Notes: generated by a model not told the origin, from the letters alone. A stretch of 64,000 bases of DNA from Streptomyces sp. SAI-135 (GCF_029893805.1 NZ_JARXYP010000002.1:6448001-6512000), one strand, 5' to 3'. Counted from the stretch's first letter, positions 1 to 8,318 are shown. A program made the numbers and translations.

Positions 1-932
1 CCATGGCCATCACGGTCAACGGCGAACTGCCCGACGGCGTCACCGCCAAGGACCTGATCCTGGCGATCATCGCCAAGATCGGCACGGGCGGCGGCCAGGG
101 CTACGTCCTGGAGTACCGCGGCTCCGCCATCGAGAAGCTCTCGATGGAGGCCCGCATGACCATCTGCAACATGTCGATCGAGGCCGGTGCCCGCGCGGGC
201 ATGATCGCCCCCGACCAGACCACCTTCGACTACCTGGAGGGCCGTCCGCACGCCCCCAAGGGCGAGGACTGGGACGCGGCCGTCGCGTACTGGAAGACCC
301 TGAAGACGGACGAGGACGCCGAGTTCGACGCCGAGGTCGTCATCGAGGCCGCCGAACTGTCGCCGTTCGTCACCTGGGGCACCAACCCGGGCCAGGGCGC
401 CCCGCTTTCGGCGAACGTCCCCGATCCCGCTTCGTACGAAGACGCTTCGGAGCGCCTCGCCGCCGAAAAGGCCCTGGAATACATGGGGTTGGAGGCCGGG
501 CAGCCGCTGCGCTCCATCAAGGTGGACACCGTCTTCGTAGGTTCGTGCACCAACGGCCGCATCGAGGACCTGCGTGCCGCCGCCGAACTCGTCAAGGGCC
601 GCAAAGTCGCCGACGGCGTACGGATGCTGGTCGTCCCCGGCTCCGCGCGCGTGGGTCTTCAGGCCGTCTCCGAGGGCCTGGACGTCGTCTTCAAGGAGGC
701 CGGCGCCGAATGGCGGCACGCGGGCTGCTCGATGTGTCTGGGCATGAACCCGGACCAGCTGGCCCCCGGTGAGCGCTCCGCGTCCACCTCCAACCGCAAC
801 TTCGAGGGCCGGCAGGGCAAGGGCGGCCGTACCCACCTGGTGTCGCCGCAGGTCGCGGCCGCGACCGCCGTGCTGGGCCACCTGGCCTCGCCCGCCGACC
901 TGTCCGACGCCCCTGTCGCCGCTGGAGTCTGA
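1..932 (+). CDS. leuC: 3-isopropylmalate dehydratase large subunit, C-terminal part (5' end outside window)
   Basis: Large subunit of the aconitase-family enzyme that isomerises 2-isopropylmalate to 3-isopropylmalate in leucine biosynthesis, working with LeuD. The window opens inside the gene, so only about the last 310 of roughly 470 residues are visible. The [4Fe-4S] ligands characteristic of the family can be seen: a cysteine in FVGSCTNGR and the pair in HAGCSMCLGMN. The Met at position 3 is an internal residue and not the start. leuD begins 5 nt after the stop, so the two are co-transcribed, as is usual in actinobacteria. Confidence 0.97.
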   Translation, partial: MAITVNGELPDGVTAKDLILAIIAKIGTGGGQGYVLEYRGSAIEKLSMEARMTICNMSIEAGARAGMIAPDQTTFDYLEGRPHAPKGEDWDAAVAYWKTLKTDEDAEFDAEVVIEAAELSPFVTWGTNPGQGAPLSANVPDPASYEDASERLAAEKALEYMGLEAGQPLRSIKVDTVFVGSCTNGRIEDLRAAAELVKGRKVADGVRMLVVPGSARVGLQAVSEGLDVVFKEAGAEWRHAGCSMCLGMNPDQLAPGERSASTSNRNFEGRQGKGGRTHLVSPQVAAATAVLGHLASPADLSDAPVAAGV

Positions 933-937
933 GAGTC

Positions 938-1531
938 ATGGAAGCATTCACCACGCACACCGGCCGGGCCGTCCCGCTGCGCCGCTCGAACGTCGACACC
1001 GACCAGATCATCCCTGCTCACTGGCTCAAGAAGGTGACCAGGGACGGGTTCGAGGACGGGCTGTTCGAGGCCTGGCGCAAGGACGAGAAGTTCATCCTCA
1101 ACCAGCCCGAGCGCAAGGGCGCCACGGTCCTGGTCGCCGGCCCCGACTTCGGCACCGGCTCCTCCCGTGAGCACGCGGTGTGGGCGCTGCAGAACTACGG
1201 CTTCAAGGCCGTGATCTCCTCGCGCTTCGCCGACATCTTCCGCGGCAACTCGCTCAAGAACGGCCTGCTCACGGTGGTTCTGGACCAGAAGATCGTGGAC
1301 GCCCTCCAGGAGCTGAGCGAGAAGGACCCCGAGGCCGAGATCACCGTCGACCTTCAGGCCCGCGAGGTGCGCGCCGAGGGCATCACGGCGAGCTTCGAGC
1401 TGGACGAGAACTCCCGCTGGCGGCTGTTGAACGGCCTGGACGACATCTCCATCACCCTTCAGAACGAGGCGGACATCGCCGCGTACGAGGCCAAGCGGCC
1501 CTCGTACAAGCCGCGGACGATCGAGGTCTGA
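938..1531 (+). CDS. leuD: 3-isopropylmalate dehydratase small subunit
   Basis: Small (swivel-domain) partner of LeuC, 197 aa, the normal length for bacterial LeuD. The family motif GTGSSREHAVWAL is present around residues 71-83, together with an N-terminal NVDTDQIIPA segment. It starts 5 nt after the leuC stop, which fits translational coupling within a leuCD operon. A strong inverted repeat 55 nt after the stop probably ends the transcript. Confidence 0.97.
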   Translation: MEAFTTHTGRAVPLRRSNVDTDQIIPAHWLKKVTRDGFEDGLFEAWRKDEKFILNQPERKGATVLVAGPDFGTGSSREHAVWALQNYGFKAVISSRFADIFRGNSLKNGLLTVVLDQKIVDALQELSEKDPEAEITVDLQAREVRAEGITASFELDENSRWRLLNGLDDISITLQNEADIAAYEAKRPSYKPRTIEV

Positions 1532-1586
1532 CCCGGAGCCGTCCGAGCCGTCCAACAGGTCGAATTCCGGCCACCGCAACACCCCC

Positions 1587-1621
1587 GCCGTACCCCCGAT
1601 CAGCCCGATCGGGGGTACGGC
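1587..1621 (+). terminator. Hairpin after leuD
   Basis: A 15-bp perfect inverted repeat (arms 1587-1601 and 1607-1621, loop of 5 nt) lies 55 nt downstream of leuD. There is no T-run, which is common for GC-rich actinobacterial terminators. The remaining sequence up to the next gene (about 180 bp) shows nothing else I can name. Confidence 0.7.
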
Positions 1622-1805
1622 CGTGTCTGCCCCCAGGTGTCCCCGCGCCGCGCGACACGCCCGCTCAACTTCCCACGTTACGGCGGGTGTTGTCGGGGTA
1701 CGCGTCCCTTGTAGCCGTGGCTTCCGGATGTGCCCGGAAGGCCGTTTGAGGCGGCAGTTGCACCCCTAGCAGGCGACAACTCGCCCCAGATGGCACAATC
1801 TGTGC

Positions 1806-2036
1806 ATGGAACACGACGGCCAACTCGAGCTCTATGCGGCAGTCGCGGACCAACTGAAGGAAGCGCACGCAAGAGTGCGCGCACTGCAAGTCCCGGAGGG
1901 CGTACGGATGGCGCTGACCCGGAAGCTGCTGGTCATTACGGCCGCGGCCAAGCACGACGTCGTCGAAGCGACAAGGCGTCTGGAGGGGTTCATGACTGAC
2001 CTCGACGCGGGGCGAATCCCGGAAGAGGAACGCTGA
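1806..2036 (+). CDS. Conserved small hypothetical protein, probably leaderless
   Basis: A 76-aa acidic, mostly helical protein with no motif I recognise. A small ORF occupies this place between leuD and the HU gene in Streptomyces as far as I recall. No Shine-Dalgarno sequence precedes the ATG. Instead a -10-like CACAAT sits at 1794-1799, six bases before the start codon, which suggests a leaderless mRNA. The frame shows GC-rich third positions and the gene lies in a clean slot between two terminator/promoter regions. Function unknown. Confidence 0.7.
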   Translation: MEHDGQLELYAAVADQLKEAHARVRALQVPEGVRMALTRKLLVITAAAKHDVVEATRRLEGFMTDLDAGRIPEEER

Positions 2037-2093
2037 ACAAGTCCAGAGCAGCCGAGTTCGTTGCGGCACAAGGGTGATAAGCCCGTTTCGTGT

Positions 2094-2122
2094 TTGATTT
2101 GCGGTATATATCTGCCTAACGT
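2094..2122 (+). promoter_or_regulatory. Probable hupS promoter
   Basis: TTGATT at 2094-2099 and TAACGT at 2117-2122 are separated by exactly 17 bp, a good match to a HrdB-type (sigma-70) promoter, about 50 bp upstream of the hupS start. The region is unusually AT-rich for this chromosome. Confidence 0.6.
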
Positions 2123-2173
2123 GCGAAAAAGCTTGAACACTTTCGTTCGGGCGATGTCTCCGAAGGGGAAGAC

Positions 2174-2821
2174 GTGAACAAGGCGCAGCTCGTAGAAGCG
2201 ATTGCCGACAAGGTGGGCGGCCGCCAGCAGGCCGCCGACGCGGTCGACGCGGTCCTGGACGCCATCGTCCGCGCGACGGTCGCGGGCGACCGGGTCTCGG
2301 TCACCGGCTTCGGTTCGTTCGAGAAGGTCGACCGTCCGGCCCGTTACGCCCGCAACCCCCAGACGGGCGAGCGGGTTCGGGTCAAGAAGACCTCCGTTCC
2401 GCGCTTCCGCGCGGGTCAGGGCTTCAAGGACCTGGTGAGCGGCACGAAGAAGCTCCCGAAGAACGACGTCGCGGTCAAGAAGGCGCCCAAGGGCAGCCTG
2501 ACCGGCGGGGCTTCGGCCACGGTCAAGAAGGCGGCCGCGAAGAAGGCCACCGCCAAGACCGCCGCGGCCAAAAAGACCACCGCCAAGAAGACGACGGCCA
2601 AGAAGACCACGGCCACCGCCAAGAAGACGACGGCGAAGAAGGCCCCCGCCAAGAAGGCCACCGGCACCACCGCCAAGACCACCGCCGCGAGCAAGACCAC
2701 GGCGAAGAAGACCACGGCCAAGAAGGCTCCGGCCAAGAAGGCCACCGCGAAGAAGGCGCCGGCCAAGAAGTCGGCGGCCCGCACCACCACCGCCAAGAAG
2801 GCCACGGCCCGCAAGAGGTAA
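2174..2821 (+). CDS. hupS: HU-family DNA-binding protein with H1-like lysine-rich tail
   Basis: Nucleoid protein of 215 aa. Residues 1-95 form a standard HU fold: MNKAQLVEAIA start, the GFGSF segment, then the arm with ARNPQTGE. Residues about 100-215 are an extended tail of KKATAKK/KKTTAKK-type repeats resembling eukaryotic histone H1. This two-domain form is the HupS type found in Streptomyces, which is upregulated during sporulation and condenses spore nucleoids (established for the family). The GTG start is chosen because GAAGGGGAA lies 5-10 nt upstream. The tail is made of near-repeated DNA codons, so its length may vary between strains. Confidence 0.95.
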   Translation: MNKAQLVEAIADKVGGRQQAADAVDAVLDAIVRATVAGDRVSVTGFGSFEKVDRPARYARNPQTGERVRVKKTSVPRFRAGQGFKDLVSGTKKLPKNDVAVKKAPKGSLTGGASATVKKAAAKKATAKTAAAKKTTAKKTTAKKTTATAKKTTAKKAPAKKATGTTAKTTAASKTTAKKTTAKKAPAKKATAKKAPAKKSAARTTTAKKATARKR

Positions 2822-2837
2822 GGGCACAGGGGCACTC

Positions 2838-2882
2838 ACGCGCCGGGCCGGACTCCGCATGGGAGTCCGGCCCGCGGCGTGT
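2838..2882. terminator. Bidirectional terminator between convergent hupS and the 63-aa gene
   Basis: A strong GC hairpin with 12-bp arms at 2845-2856 and 2862-2873, extended by partly complementary flanks. It lies between the stop codons of two convergent genes, so it can serve both strands. Confidence 0.75.
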
Positions 2883-2893
2883 GCGAGGGGGGT

Positions 2894-3085
2894 TCAGAAG
2901 GTCTGGAGGGTCACCAGGGTGATCTTGTTCCCGGCCATCTCGATCCGCACCCGCTGCCCGGGACGCAGCAGTCTGAGGCCTCCCGCGTCGAACGCCGGCG
3001 CGTCGAAGGGCACTGGGGTGCCGTCGTCCAGAAGCACCTGCCCACTACGGCTTTCGGGGTCGTACGTGTACGCGGTCGCCTGCAT
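2894..3085 (-). CDS. Small conserved hypothetical protein (beta-barrel-like)
   Basis: 63 aa, MQATAYTYDPESRSGQVLLD at the N-terminus and a GQRVRIEMAG segment near the C-terminus. The pattern of short alternating strands (modify-the-small-fold style, similar in layout to cold-shock/OB-like actinobacterial proteins) suggests a small beta-barrel, but I cannot assign a function. It starts 9 nt after the stop of the upstream cofC homologue on the same strand, so both are probably co-transcribed. Confidence 0.75.
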   Translation of the reverse strand: MQATAYTYDPESRSGQVLLDDGTPVPFDAPAFDAGGLRLLRPGQRVRIEMAGNKITLVTLQTF

Positions 3086-3094
3086 GGCCGCAGC

Positions 3095-3733
3095 CTACTG
3101 CCCGGGTATCAGCAGCCGCGCCGCGGCGGCGGCCGTCCGGGGTCCCACCCCGAGCGCGAGCGCGGCCCGCAGGTCCTCGCCGGTGTCCACGTCCTGCCGT
3201 ACGGAATCCACCGCGGTGAGGGCCAGTTCCACCGCTCCCGAGGCACGGTGGCGGGCGCGTGAATCGGGGCCGAAGGCAGGGCGCAATTCCACGTTCTTCC
3301 GGGCCGCCAGGAGGGTGGTGCCTATTGCCGCGGCATCCGCGAGAAAAGCGCGCGGGAATTCGGCGGCCGCGTCGAGGACCCGCGCCAATTCCAGGGGCCG
3401 CAGCGCCGGAAGATCGGCGTTCAGGGCGGCGAGGGCGCTGCCGGGACGCGTCGACCGTACGACGGCCGCCGCGTGCGCCAGGGCCGCGTTCAGGCCCCCT
3501 CGGGGCTCGTCGGGGACGACGCGGGCGCCGAGGGCCGTCAGCTCCCGGCCGGCCAGGGCGTCGTCCGTGACGACCGCCACATCCCCGACCGACGGGCAGG
3601 CCAGCGCGGCCGCCACGGTGTCCTGGGCGAAGGCGAGGGCCAGGCCGGGCCGCACCCCGTCGTCGGCGGTGTCCGAGAGCCTGCTCTTGGCCCGCGCCAG
3701 GGGCTTCAGCGGGATGACCAACGTCCACTGCAC
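3095..3733 (-). CDS. cofC: 2-phospho-L-lactate (phosphoenolpyruvate) guanylyltransferase, F420 pathway
   Basis: 212 aa CofC/FbiD-family nucleotidyltransferase, which activates a 3-carbon phospho-acid with GTP at the first step of coenzyme F420 assembly. Family signs: N-terminal VIPLKPLARAKSRL (nucleotide-binding loop with KxxxxAKSRL) and LAALNADLPAL, where an acidic pair binds metal. Normal length. It is separate from the usual fbiA/fbiB cluster, as is common in actinobacteria. The small beta-protein gene follows 9 nt downstream. Confidence 0.88.
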   Translation of the reverse strand: MQWTLVIPLKPLARAKSRLSDTADDGVRPGLALAFAQDTVAAALACPSVGDVAVVTDDALAGRELTALGARVVPDEPRGGLNAALAHAAAVVRSTRPGSALAALNADLPALRPLELARVLDAAAEFPRAFLADAAAIGTTLLAARKNVELRPAFGPDSRARHRASGAVELALTAVDSVRQDVDTGEDLRAALALGVGPRTAAAAARLLIPGQ

Positions 3734-3889
3734 CAGCGTTCCGTCCTTCTCTTCTCGCCGCCATTGTCACTCAGTCGTCACGCGCCCCATCTGGCGGTGT
3801 CGGTGGCGGGGCGTACGGTGTTCTCGACAGACGGACGGCCCGGGGCGACACTTGTGCGGCCCCCCAGGCCCTAGAGGAAGGTGTCCCGC

Positions 3890-4654
3890 GTGCCCCGCCG
3901 CAGAATCGGCTTCTGGTACCGCCTGGCCGCGGTGATCGCCAAACCGCCGCTCGTGGTTCTGCTCAAGCGGGACTGGCGTGGAATGGAGCACATTCCGGCT
4001 GACGGCGGATTTATCACCGCGGTCAACCACAATTCGCACATCGATCCCTTCGCGTACGCCCACTTCCAGTACAACACCGGGCGCGTTCCGCGATTCCTCG
4101 CGAAGAGCGGTCTTTTCAGCAAGGGATTCGTCGCCGCCGTCATGCGCGGCACGGGACAGATTCCCGTCTACCGCGAGACCACCGACGCGCTCAGCGCCTT
4201 CAGGGCCGCCATCGACGCCGTGGAACGCGGCGAATGCGTCGCGTTCTACCCCGAGGGCACCATCACCCGGGACCCCGCCCAGTGGCCGATGACCGGCAAG
4301 ACCGGCGCCGCGCGCGTGGCCCTGCAGACCAAGTGCCCGGTGATCCCGGTCGCGCAGTGGGGCGCCAACGAACTGCTGCCGCCGTACGCCAAGAAGCTGC
4401 ACTTCCGGCCGCGCAAGACCTCGCACGTCCTCGCGGGGCCCCCCGTGGACCTGTCGCCGTTCTACGACAAGGAGATGACCCCGGACCTCCTGAAGGAGGC
4501 CACCGCGGTCATCATGGCCGCCGTCACCGCCCAGCTGGAGATCATCCGGGGCGAGAAGGCACCCGAGACGGCGTACGATCCGCGCCGCGAGCGGATCGAG
4601 CAGCGGCGCCGGACCCAGGCCCAGAGCGGTCACGAGGGGGAGAAGAGCAAGTGA
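3890..4654 (+). CDS. 1-acyl-sn-glycerol-3-phosphate acyltransferase (PlsC family)
   Basis: 254 aa lysophosphatidic-acid acyltransferase-like protein of phospholipid synthesis. The catalytic HX4D motif is seen as NHNSHIDPF and the second block as FYPEGTITRD; N-terminal hydrophobic helix present. The GTG at 3890 is preferred over the GTG at 3881 because the AGAGGAAG Shine-Dalgarno ends directly at 3880, leaving no spacer for the earlier codon. The stop overlaps the GTG of gpsA (GTGA), giving a coupled pair for glycerol-3-phosphate supply and acylation. Confidence 0.9.
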   Translation: MPRRRIGFWYRLAAVIAKPPLVVLLKRDWRGMEHIPADGGFITAVNHNSHIDPFAYAHFQYNTGRVPRFLAKSGLFSKGFVAAVMRGTGQIPVYRETTDALSAFRAAIDAVERGECVAFYPEGTITRDPAQWPMTGKTGAARVALQTKCPVIPVAQWGANELLPPYAKKLHFRPRKTSHVLAGPPVDLSPFYDKEMTPDLLKEATAVIMAAVTAQLEIIRGEKAPETAYDPRRERIEQRRRTQAQSGHEGEKSK

Positions 4655-5661
4655 GCAAACCCGTCAAGGCGGCGGTTCTCAGCGCCGGTTCATGGGGCAC
4701 GGCCTTCGGTGTCGTGCTCGCCGACGCGGGCTGCGAGGTCACCCTCTGGGCCCGTCGTCCGGAGGTCGCCGAGGCCGTCAACTCCAGCCGGACGAACCCC
4801 GACTACCTCCCCGGCGTGGAGCTCCCGCAGAACGTCAGGGCGACCACGGACGCCGCCGAGGCCGCCGCCGGCGCGGACTTCACGATCCTGTCGATCCCCT
4901 CGCAGACCCTGCGCGCCAACCTCGCCGAGTGGACCCCGCTGCTCGCGCCCGACACCGTCCTCGTCTCCCTCATGAAGGGCGTCGAGCTCGGCTCCGCCAT
5001 GCGGATGAGCGAGGTGATCGAGGACGTCGCCAAGGTCGGCGCCGACCGCATCGCCGTGGTCACCGGGCCCAACCTCGCGCGGGAGATCGCCGCCCGGATG
5101 CCGGCCGCCGCCGTGGTCGCCTGCACCGACGAGGCGGTGGCCCGGCGCCTCCAGGCCGTCTGCCACACGCCGTACTTCCGCCCCTACACCAATACGGACG
5201 TGGTGGGCTGCGAACTGGGCGGTGCCGTCAAGAACGTCATCGGTCTCGCCGTCGGCATCGCGGACGGCATGGGACTGGGCGACAACGCCAAGGGCTCGCT
5301 CATCACGCGCGGTCTGGCGGAGACGACCCGGCTGGGCCTCGCGATGGGCGCGGACCCGCTCACCTTCTCCGGACTCGCCGGTCTCGGCGACCTCGTGGCG
5401 ACCTGCTCCTCGCCGCTCTCGCGCAACCACACCTTCGGCACCAACCTCGGCAAGGGCATGACCCTCCAGGAGACCATCGCGGTCACCAAGCAGACCGCGG
5501 AGGGCGTGAAGTCGTGCGAGTCCGTGCTGGATCTCGCCCGCAGGCACGGCGTCGACATGCCGATCACCGAGACGGTCGTCGGCATCGTGCACGAGGGCAA
5601 GTCCCCGGTGGTGGCCGTCAAGGAGCTGATGTCGCGCAGCGCGAAGCCCGAGCGACACTGA
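4651..5661 (+). CDS. gpsA: Glycerol-3-phosphate dehydrogenase [NAD(P)+]
   Basis: 336 aa GpsA, which reduces dihydroxyacetone phosphate to sn-glycerol-3-phosphate for phospholipids. Visible motifs: the N-terminal Rossmann loop SAGSWGTAFG, the LVSLMKGVE block, the GPNLA block and the catalytic region ELGGAVKNVIGLA. Oddity: the first glycine of the canonical GxGxxG loop is a serine (AVLSAGSWGT). The start codon overlaps the plsC-like stop by 4 nt. Confidence 0.95.
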   Translation: MSKPVKAAVLSAGSWGTAFGVVLADAGCEVTLWARRPEVAEAVNSSRTNPDYLPGVELPQNVRATTDAAEAAAGADFTILSIPSQTLRANLAEWTPLLAPDTVLVSLMKGVELGSAMRMSEVIEDVAKVGADRIAVVTGPNLAREIAARMPAAAVVACTDEAVARRLQAVCHTPYFRPYTNTDVVGCELGGAVKNVIGLAVGIADGMGLGDNAKGSLITRGLAETTRLGLAMGADPLTFSGLAGLGDLVATCSSPLSRNHTFGTNLGKGMTLQETIAVTKQTAEGVKSCESVLDLARRHGVDMPITETVVGIVHEGKSPVVAVKELMSRSAKPERH

Positions 5662-5704
5662 GCCACGACGGCTTTTTTGCCTCGTTCGCCGCAGGGGTGG
5701 GCGC

Positions 5705-5733
5705 TGTCTCAGCGCACTACCACCGGGTACTCT
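5705..5733 (+). promoter_or_regulatory. Probable ddlA promoter, leaderless transcript
   Basis: TGTCTC (5705-5710) and TACTCT (5728-5733) with 17-bp spacing. The ATG of ddlA lies only 9 bp after the -10 element and has no Shine-Dalgarno, so transcription probably starts at or next to the start codon. Confidence 0.5.
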
Positions 5734-5742
5734 CATCGCGAT

Positions 5743-6900
5743 ATGAGCACCGAGAACCTCCCCCAGAGCCCTGAGCAGCCGCCTCGCAAGCCGCGCGTGG
5801 CCGTCGTGTTCGGCGGGCGCAGCTCCGAACACGGGATCTCCGTGGTCACCGCCGGCGCCGTACTGCGGGCCATCGACCGGACGAAGTACGACGTCCTGCC
5901 GATCGGCATCACCAAGGACGGCCGCTGGGCGCTCACGGCCGACGAACCGGAACGCATGGCGATCACCGAGCGCCGGACGCCGGACGTCGAGGAGCTCGCC
6001 GAGTCCAGCGAGGGCGGCGTGGTGCTCCCCGTGGACCCCGCGAACCGCGAAGTCGTCTACAGCGAGCCCGGATCGGTGCCCAAGGCGCTCGGTGAGGTCG
6101 ACGTCGTCTTCCCCGTCCTGCACGGCCCCTACGGCGAGGACGGCACCCTCCAGGGCCTCCTGGAGCTCTCCGGCGTCCCGTACGTCGGCTCGGGCGTGCT
6201 CGCCTCGGCCGTCGGCCAGGACAAGGAGTACATGAAGCGGGTGTTCACCTCCTTCGGGCTCAAGGTCGGCCCGTACGTGGTGATCCGGCCGCGCGAGTGG
6301 GAGCGGGACGAGTCCGCCGCCCGCAAGAAGATCGTCGACTTCGCGGGGGAGCACGGCTGGCCGCTCTTCGTGAAGCCCGCACGCGCGGGTTCGTCGATCG
6401 GCATCACCAAGGTCGACGACCTGGCCGGCCTGGACGAGGCGATCGCCGAGGCGCAGAGCCACGACCCGAAGATCCTCGTGGAGGCGGCGCTGCGGGGCCG
6501 CGAGATCGAGTGCGGCGTCCTGGAGTTCGAGGACGGCCCGCGCGCGTCGGTCCCCGCGGAGATCCCGCCGCCGCCGGAGCACGCGTACTACGACTTCGAG
6601 GCCAAGTACATCGACTCGACGCCGGGGATCGTGCCGGCGCCGCTCACCCCGGAGGAGACGGCCGAGGTCCAGCGGCTCGCGGTCGACGCCTTCGAGGCGG
6701 CCTCCTGCGAGGGGCTGGTCCGCGCGGACTTCTTCCTCACCGAGGACGGCGAGTTCGTGATCAACGAGATCAACACGCTCCCCGGCTTCACGCCGATCTC
6801 GATGTACCCGCAGATGTGGGAGAAGAGCGGGATCAGCTACCCGGAACTGGTGGACCGCCTCATCGAAGCGGCCCTGCGCAGGCCGACGGGGCTTCGGTAG
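5743..6900 (+). CDS. ddlA: D-alanine--D-alanine ligase
   Basis: 385 aa ATP-grasp ligase making the D-Ala-D-Ala dipeptide of peptidoglycan. Motifs: N-terminal VFGGRSSEHGIS, HGPYGEDGTLQG, the ATP-grasp loop KPARAGSSIG, and the C-terminal metal/ATP site FVINEINTLPGFT. The start at ATG 5743 has no ribosome-binding site but sits just after a promoter-like pair, so a leaderless mRNA is likely. The active-site context (YGEDG, then a long omega loop) looks like a D-Ala-D-Ala enzyme, but specificity for D-Ala versus D-lactate cannot be settled by eye. Confidence 0.95.
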   Translation: MSTENLPQSPEQPPRKPRVAVVFGGRSSEHGISVVTAGAVLRAIDRTKYDVLPIGITKDGRWALTADEPERMAITERRTPDVEELAESSEGGVVLPVDPANREVVYSEPGSVPKALGEVDVVFPVLHGPYGEDGTLQGLLELSGVPYVGSGVLASAVGQDKEYMKRVFTSFGLKVGPYVVIRPREWERDESAARKKIVDFAGEHGWPLFVKPARAGSSIGITKVDDLAGLDEAIAEAQSHDPKILVEAALRGREIECGVLEFEDGPRASVPAEIPPPPEHAYYDFEAKYIDSTPGIVPAPLTPEETAEVQRLAVDAFEAASCEGLVRADFFLTEDGEFVINEINTLPGFTPISMYPQMWEKSGISYPELVDRLIEAALRRPTGLR

Positions 6901-7374
6901 CGCGGCACGGGCGACTTCGGCGACGGGGGCCGACCGGGCTTCCGTCGCGGTCGGTGGGGCTTCCGGGGTGATCGGGAGCTTGCCGGTCGCCGCGGGGCGA
7001 CGGGGCTTCGGGGGTCGGTCGGCAGGGCTTCGGCGGCTGGTCGAAGGTGACTCGGTGGTCGTCGGGAGTGCCGTGGCGGTCGAGCCGTAGGGCTTTCGCT
7101 GGGGCGCGCGAGTGGTTCTGGGGCTGGTCGGTGAGAGTCCGCGGGGCGTGGGTGCTGTTTCCGCGTCTGGTCGGGGGTGCTTCGGCGGTGGGGCCGCAAC
7201 TGCTCGGCTGTCGCTCAAGGGCGGGTCGGAGTGCCTCGGTGGCGGCCTGTCCTCAAGACTCCCGCCGCCGGACACCGGTTGGTAAGAACCTCACCGCCGG
7301 TCGGTGAGAACTGTGCCGTCGGTCGGCGGGAGTTCCGAGGCCGGTTGCACGGGGCTCGGCGTGTTCGGGTGTGG
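6901..7374. repeat. Non-coding stretch with degenerate short repeats
   Basis: About 470 bp between the convergent ddlA and DUF3515 genes without a convincing gene. The first 150 bp repeat the core GGGCTTCSG (near 6891, 6937, 6957, 7003 and 7025) interspersed with GGTCGG/CGGTCGC words; GTCGGT words recur to about 7330. ORFs here are Arg/Pro-rich artefacts of base composition. No clear terminator hairpin stands out. See findings. Confidence 0.5.
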
Positions 7375-7857
7375 CTAGTCGGCGATTCCCTTGGGGATCG
7401 CCTTCTTTATGCCGGGCGCCAGGTCCACCAGCGGTGCCATGCCGTCCTCGGTGCGGGACTCGGGGATCGTGACCTCGACGTACGCCTTGCGCAGCGTCGT
7501 CGTGAACCGGAAGGACCCGTCGTCCTGCTTCTCCAACAGCCAGCCCACCCCGTTCACCTCGACCCCGTCGGCCTCCGGATCGTCCATCTCGGCGGGTCGC
7601 TCGACACCGCACCGCAGTATGATCGCCGGGTCACCCCAGCCCGCGGTCAGCGCGGACGCGGGCTCGGGATCCCGACGGTCCTGGTCGTCGACCTTGGACG
7701 GCAGTACCCGGTCCAGTTCTCGGCACAGCTTCGTGACGCCCGCCCCCGGCGAGGGAACCGCCGCCGACGCGCTGTCGTCTGCGGAGGAGCAGCCCGCGAC
7801 CGTGATCAGCAGGGCGAGCGCGGACAGACCGAGAGGCCGGTGACGGAAGAAGTTCAC
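7375..7857 (-). CDS. DUF3515 family lipoprotein
   Basis: 160 aa secreted lipoprotein. A signal peptide with basic N-terminus (MNFFRHRPLG), hydrophobic core and a VAGC lipobox around residues 20-23 predicts membrane anchoring at Cys23. The rest has the DUF3515 pattern: CRELDRVLP, then a GDPAIILRCGVERP block with a conserved cysteine. Function unknown. DUF3515 genes usually sit next to ddl/thiL in Streptomyces, as here. Confidence 0.88.
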   Translation of the reverse strand: MNFFRHRPLGLSALALLITVAGCSSADDSASAAVPSPGAGVTKLCRELDRVLPSKVDDQDRRDPEPASALTAGWGDPAIILRCGVERPAEMDDPEADGVEVNGVGWLLEKQDDGSFRFTTTLRKAYVEVTIPESRTEDGMAPLVDLAPGIKKAIPKGIAD

Positions 7858-7877
7858 CGGCCAAGGGTAGACGGGGG

Positions 7878-8111
7878 CTACAGATGGACGACCGGGCAGG
7901 TCAGGGTACGCGTGATGCCGTCCACCTGCTGGACCTTGGCGACCACCATCCGACCCAGGTCGTCCACGGTGTCGGCCTGTGCGCGGACGATCACGTCATA
8001 CGGTCCTGTCACGTCCTCGGCCTGGATGACTCCAGGGATCTTGCTGATCGTCTCGGCGACGGTCGACGCCTTGCCGACCTCCGTCTGGATCAGGATGTAC
8101 GCCTGTACCAC
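7878..8111 (-). CDS. Stand-alone Lrp/AsnC ligand-binding (RAM) domain protein
   Basis: 77 aa protein consisting only of the alpha-beta ligand-binding domain of Lrp/AsnC regulators, without the HTH. Typical features: VVQAYILIQTEVGKA start, the GPYDVIVRAQA turn and the VQQVDGITRTLTCPVV end. Stand-alone RAM proteins form ring oligomers and may modulate regulators or sense amino acids (family knowledge). The GTG start has a GGAGG six nt upstream. It is divergent from thiL. Confidence 0.88.
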   Translation of the reverse strand: MVQAYILIQTEVGKASTVAETISKIPGVIQAEDVTGPYDVIVRAQADTVDDLGRMVVAKVQQVDGITRTLTCPVVHL

Positions 8112-8318
8112 GGAACCTCCAGGGCGGCCACGAGGATCATGTGGGGAAAAGGAACGCCACGGTATCGCGTCGCCGCTCGCTGCGGGGAGACCCGCGGGGA
8201 CGCGGACACCCGTGCCGGGGTGCGGACACGGCAGAAGTTCACGGTCCCCTCGACCGTATCGAGGACACTGATGACGCGCGACCGGGCACGGCACGGCACA
8301 GAAGGGGCGTAAAGGGCC

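Noticed and set aside
1180..1749. 189-aa ORF overlapping leuD
   Set aside because: Shadow frame of leuD with an Arg/Pro/Gly-rich sequence that runs through the terminator.
4690..7275. 861-aa minus-strand ORF across gpsA and ddlA
   Set aside because: It runs through two clearly recognised genes in the other direction and has no recognisable domain.
7047..7307. 86-aa ORF in the repetitive gap
   Set aside because: Arg/Ser/Trp-rich with no homology pattern or ribosome-binding site; composition artefact.
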